Source: Candidatus Flexifilum affinis (GTDB lineage Bacteria > Chloroflexota > Anaerolineae > Aggregatilineales > Phototrophicaceae). Taken from it: a stretch of DNA of 46,127 bases. The stretch spans positions 1 to 46,127 of the forward strand of contig JADJPJ010000048.1 of the NCBI GenBank assembly GCA_016713325.1. The letters are read 5' to 3'. The translations under genes and the position numbers were made by a program. The notes below the pieces were generated by a model, which was not told the origin of the DNA, searched no databases, and saw nothing but the letters and a program-made list of their open reading frames with translations. This document shows positions 43,972-46,127 of this stretch, piece by piece (positions within the stretch are counted from its first letter, which is position 1; every line of letters starts with the position of its first letter).

Positions 43972-44527
43972 GCCGCGCGACCCTCCCGTGCAGTAACGCC
44001 CCTTTCGCACCCTCGCACATCGTTCGTGGAAACAAGGGCCTGCCCTGTCCGCCGCGGGACACCCCTCACCCCCTGACCCACTCTCCTTGGCGAGCTTGCT
44101 CGCACGCAAGCGGGGCGAGGGGGAACAGTTCGCGGAGATCATGCAGAGGGCGCGTCCGCCGCAAACTGCCCCGCACCTATTCGTAGGGGCGGTTCGTGAA
44201 CCGCCCGCCTTGTGAACCGCCCCCATTGCGAAACCGCCCGCCATCTCGGTCGCATCGCGATGCGACCCTACGCACCCCCACACATCGTCCGTAGGGACAG
44301 GGCCTGCCCTGTCCACCGCAAAATATCCACGCCGATTCGTAGGGGTGGACCAACGTGTCCACCCGGCATGAAACCGCCCCATCCGCCGCGCCCCCGCGGA
44401 TCGTTCGTAGGGACGCGCTACTGCGCGTCCGCCGCCGGCCAATGTGCCCGTCCACTTTCCCATCTCCCCCGATTCGCGCTAAGCTTATGACCATTGACGC
44501 ACGACACACCCGCCAGGAGCGCCGCGC
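43972..44527. repeat. Intergenic repeat array: GTAGGG-headed palindromes and dispersed element
   Basis: No gene is seen in these 556 bases. 44062-44126 is an inverted copy of the 17933-17981 repeat. 44182-44430 holds five palindromes of 20 to 22 bp, each next to GTAGGG or its complement: 44187-44206 (core CGGTTC/GAACCG), 44248-44267 (GGTCGCATCGCGATGCGACC), 44295-44314 (GGACAGGGC/GCCCTGTCC), 44343-44364 (GGGTGGAC/GTCCACCC) and 44411-44430 (GGACGCGC/GCGCGTCC). A decayed copy of the third lies at about 44028-44050, with the same CACATCGT flank. Confidence 0.8.
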
Positions 44528-46127
44528 ATGGCTCAACGCATCGACGTGATGGTCAGCAGCACCTTCAAGGATTTCGAGACGCATCGCAAAGGCGTGTTCG
44601 AGGGCATCATGCGCCTGGGCATGCACCCGCTCATGATGGAATTCATGAACGCCTCCGACGCCGACGCCCTGACCGAATCGCTCCGCATGGTCGATGAGGC
44701 GGAGATCTACCTGGGCATCCTCGGCTTCCGCTATGGCTATGTGCCAAATGACCCGCGCAACCCGGATCGGCTGTCGATCACCGAGCTGGAATACCGCCGC
44801 GCCGGCGAGCGGGGCATCCACGCCTGTGCTTCTTCATGGACAAGGCGCACCCGATCACCATGGCCGACACCGAAGAAGACAGCGACGACCCGCTGGAGGT
44901 CGCGCGGCGCAAGGACCGGCTGGCCGCGCTGAAGAAGGAGATCGGGACGGATCGCATCGTCGGCGCCTTCAAGTCGCCGGATGAACTCCGCACCCTGATC
45001 GTCACCGCGCTGGCGCCGCATCGCGAGGCCGCGCCCGAGAAGCCAGCTGCACCGCGACTTCGACATCCCCGCCGCGCCGGAGCCGTTCATCGCCCACCCC
45101 TACACCCTGCTCCCCGCCGCCGATCTGGTCGGCCGGCAGGCGGAGCTGAGCCTGCTCACCGAGTGGGTGCGCCCGCGCGGCCAACTGGCCCACGTGCGCG
45201 TCATGAACATCGTCGCCATCGGCGGCATGGGCAAGAGCGCCCTGACCTGGAAGTGGTTCGAGCAGATCGCCCCGCAGGAGATGGCCCCCCTGGCCGGCCG
45301 CATGTGGTGGAGCTTCTATGAGAGCAATGCCAGCTTTGAGAACTTCGTGATCGACGCCCTGGTGTACTGCTCGTCCCCTGGCGACGCGCCGGTCACCCGC
45401 GAGGAGGCGAAGAAGCTGCATCCCGACGAGCGGGAGCGGCGGCTGCTGGCCCTGCTCGACCGGCAACCCGTGCTGCTGGTGCTGGACGGGCTGGAGCGCA
45501 TCCTCAACGCCTACGCCCGGCTGGACGCCAACCGCCTGCGCGACGACGACCTGGACCAGCGCACGGCCCACAAAGTGCGCGGGCTGTTCGGGCTGCCGGA
45601 AGGGGCCGAGGCGTCGTTCACCGGCGAGCACCGCCTGCGCCAGAGCGCCGACCCGCGCGCCGACCGCTTTCTGCGCCGGCTGGCGATGGTCAGGGCCGCC
45701 CGTGTCCTGGTCAGCACCCGGCTCTACCCAGCGGCGCTGCAGGAGATCACCTATTCACCCATCCACGGCGCTTTCGCCATCTTCCTCAAGGGGCTGAGCG
45801 ACGCCGACGCCGTCGATCTGGCGCGGCGGGGCGGCATGACGGGGGGAGCCGAGGCGATGCTGGCCGCCTTCCGCCGCTTCGACAACTACCCGCTGCTGAT
45901 CCGCGCGCTGGCCCGCGAGGTGGCGGCCTACAAGCGCGCGCCGGGAGACTTCGTGAAATGGCAGGCGGCCAACCCGGCTTTCGCCCCGGCGCTGGCGCGT
46001 CTGCGCAATGAGGACGCCAAGTCGCACGTGCTGCGCTACGCCCTCGACGGCCTGGGCGAAGCCGAGATGCGCCTTCTGACCACCATCGCCGCCTTCCGCA
46101 TGCCGGCCTCATACGACAGTCTGGTCG
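44528..46127 (+). CDS. DUF4062-STAND NTPase, 3' truncated, two frameshifts
   Basis: The ATG has AGGAG 8 nt upstream. Residues 1-98 are a DUF4062 domain (IDVMVSSTFKDFETHRKGVF, YLGILGFRYGYVPND, SITELEYRRAGERGI). The first frame then fails near 44818. One added C gives GIPRLCFFMDKAHPITM and the frame runs to about 45046, where removing one C gives EKQLHRDFDIP. From there the third part is open to the window end. It carries a STAND/NB-ARC core: LVGRQAELSLLTEW, Walker A NIVAIGGMGKSALTWKW and Walker B VLLVLDGLERIL. The C-terminal sensor or repeat domain is beyond the window. Such proteins are signal-triggered switches, some acting in antiphage defence. Confidence 0.82.

Noticed and set aside
44182..44430. 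CRISPR array
   Set aside because: The repeated units are palindromes with differing cores and irregular spacing. There are no constant direct repeats of 24 to 37 bp and no cas gene.
42469..44463. Minus-strand frame of about 660 codons rich in Gly and Arg
   Set aside because: It is antisense to the Ala/Thr/Gln-rich anchored protein and runs through the palindrome array. No family features are present.

Overview
The window is GC-rich bacterial chromosome and most resembles Chloroflexota, probably Anaerolineae-like. That assignment is an inference. It rests on the membrane-anchored Ser/Thr kinase carrying an RYRLWDIDYAINRSL-type segment, the MutL-like ASKHA gene cluster, the very acidic proteins with PPWLR motifs, and dispersed GTAGGG-headed palindromes. 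infC, rpmI, rplT, recA and hemH mark it as core chromosome. I see no phage, integrase, transposase, CRISPR array, rRNA or tRNA.

Layout. 1-1149: the end of a sensor kinase. 1157-4763 (minus): an envelope redox group with a haem-binding ferric-reductase-like membrane protein, a secreted protein with an Asp/His tail, an ApbE-type flavin transferase and a small anchored Pro-rich protein. 4992-11607: signalling and stress genes, namely a polytopic Ser/Thr kinase, a TPR-histidine kinase, a Tat-exported ferritin-like protein and an ECF sigma/anti-sigma pair. 11676-13218: infC-rpmI-rplT with a promoter, a palindrome, a leader hairpin, an AUU start for IF-3 and a strong terminator. 13610-17798: a truncated DUF1801 gene, a SigJ-type sigma factor, a PPOX-fold protein, an SpoU-type methyltransferase and ferrochelatase. 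18164-22431: a patatin, a frameshifted WD40 protein and three tandem STAS-like paralogues. 22653-25069: a histidine kinase followed by three stand-alone receivers. 25296-29267: an orphan substrate-binding protein, a LURP-one-like protein, an aldo/keto reductase and recA.

29428-43971 is one co-directional block of genes of mostly unknown function and is the best candidate for an undescribed system. It encodes a small protein, three multi-pass membrane proteins, a giant (about 2,350 residue) acidic membrane-anchored protein, a MutL/GlmL-like ASKHA ATPase with no glutamate mutase nearby, a barrel-sandwich/KOW-like protein, and a second anchored Thr/Pro/Ala-rich protein ending in an LPDTG-like sequence. 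The likely theme is an envelope-spanning assembly with an actin-fold ATPase. The last gene (44528 to the window end) is a DUF4062-STAND NTPase, a type seen in defence and signalling proteins.

Several genes are broken by single-base shifts, five of them at short C runs where adding or removing one C restores a convincing protein. I read these as probable consensus errors and describe the genes as intact unless noted. The intergenic spaces are rich in palindromes: intrinsic terminators, REP-like elements, and an array of GTAGGG-headed 20 to 22 bp palindromes at 44182-44430.
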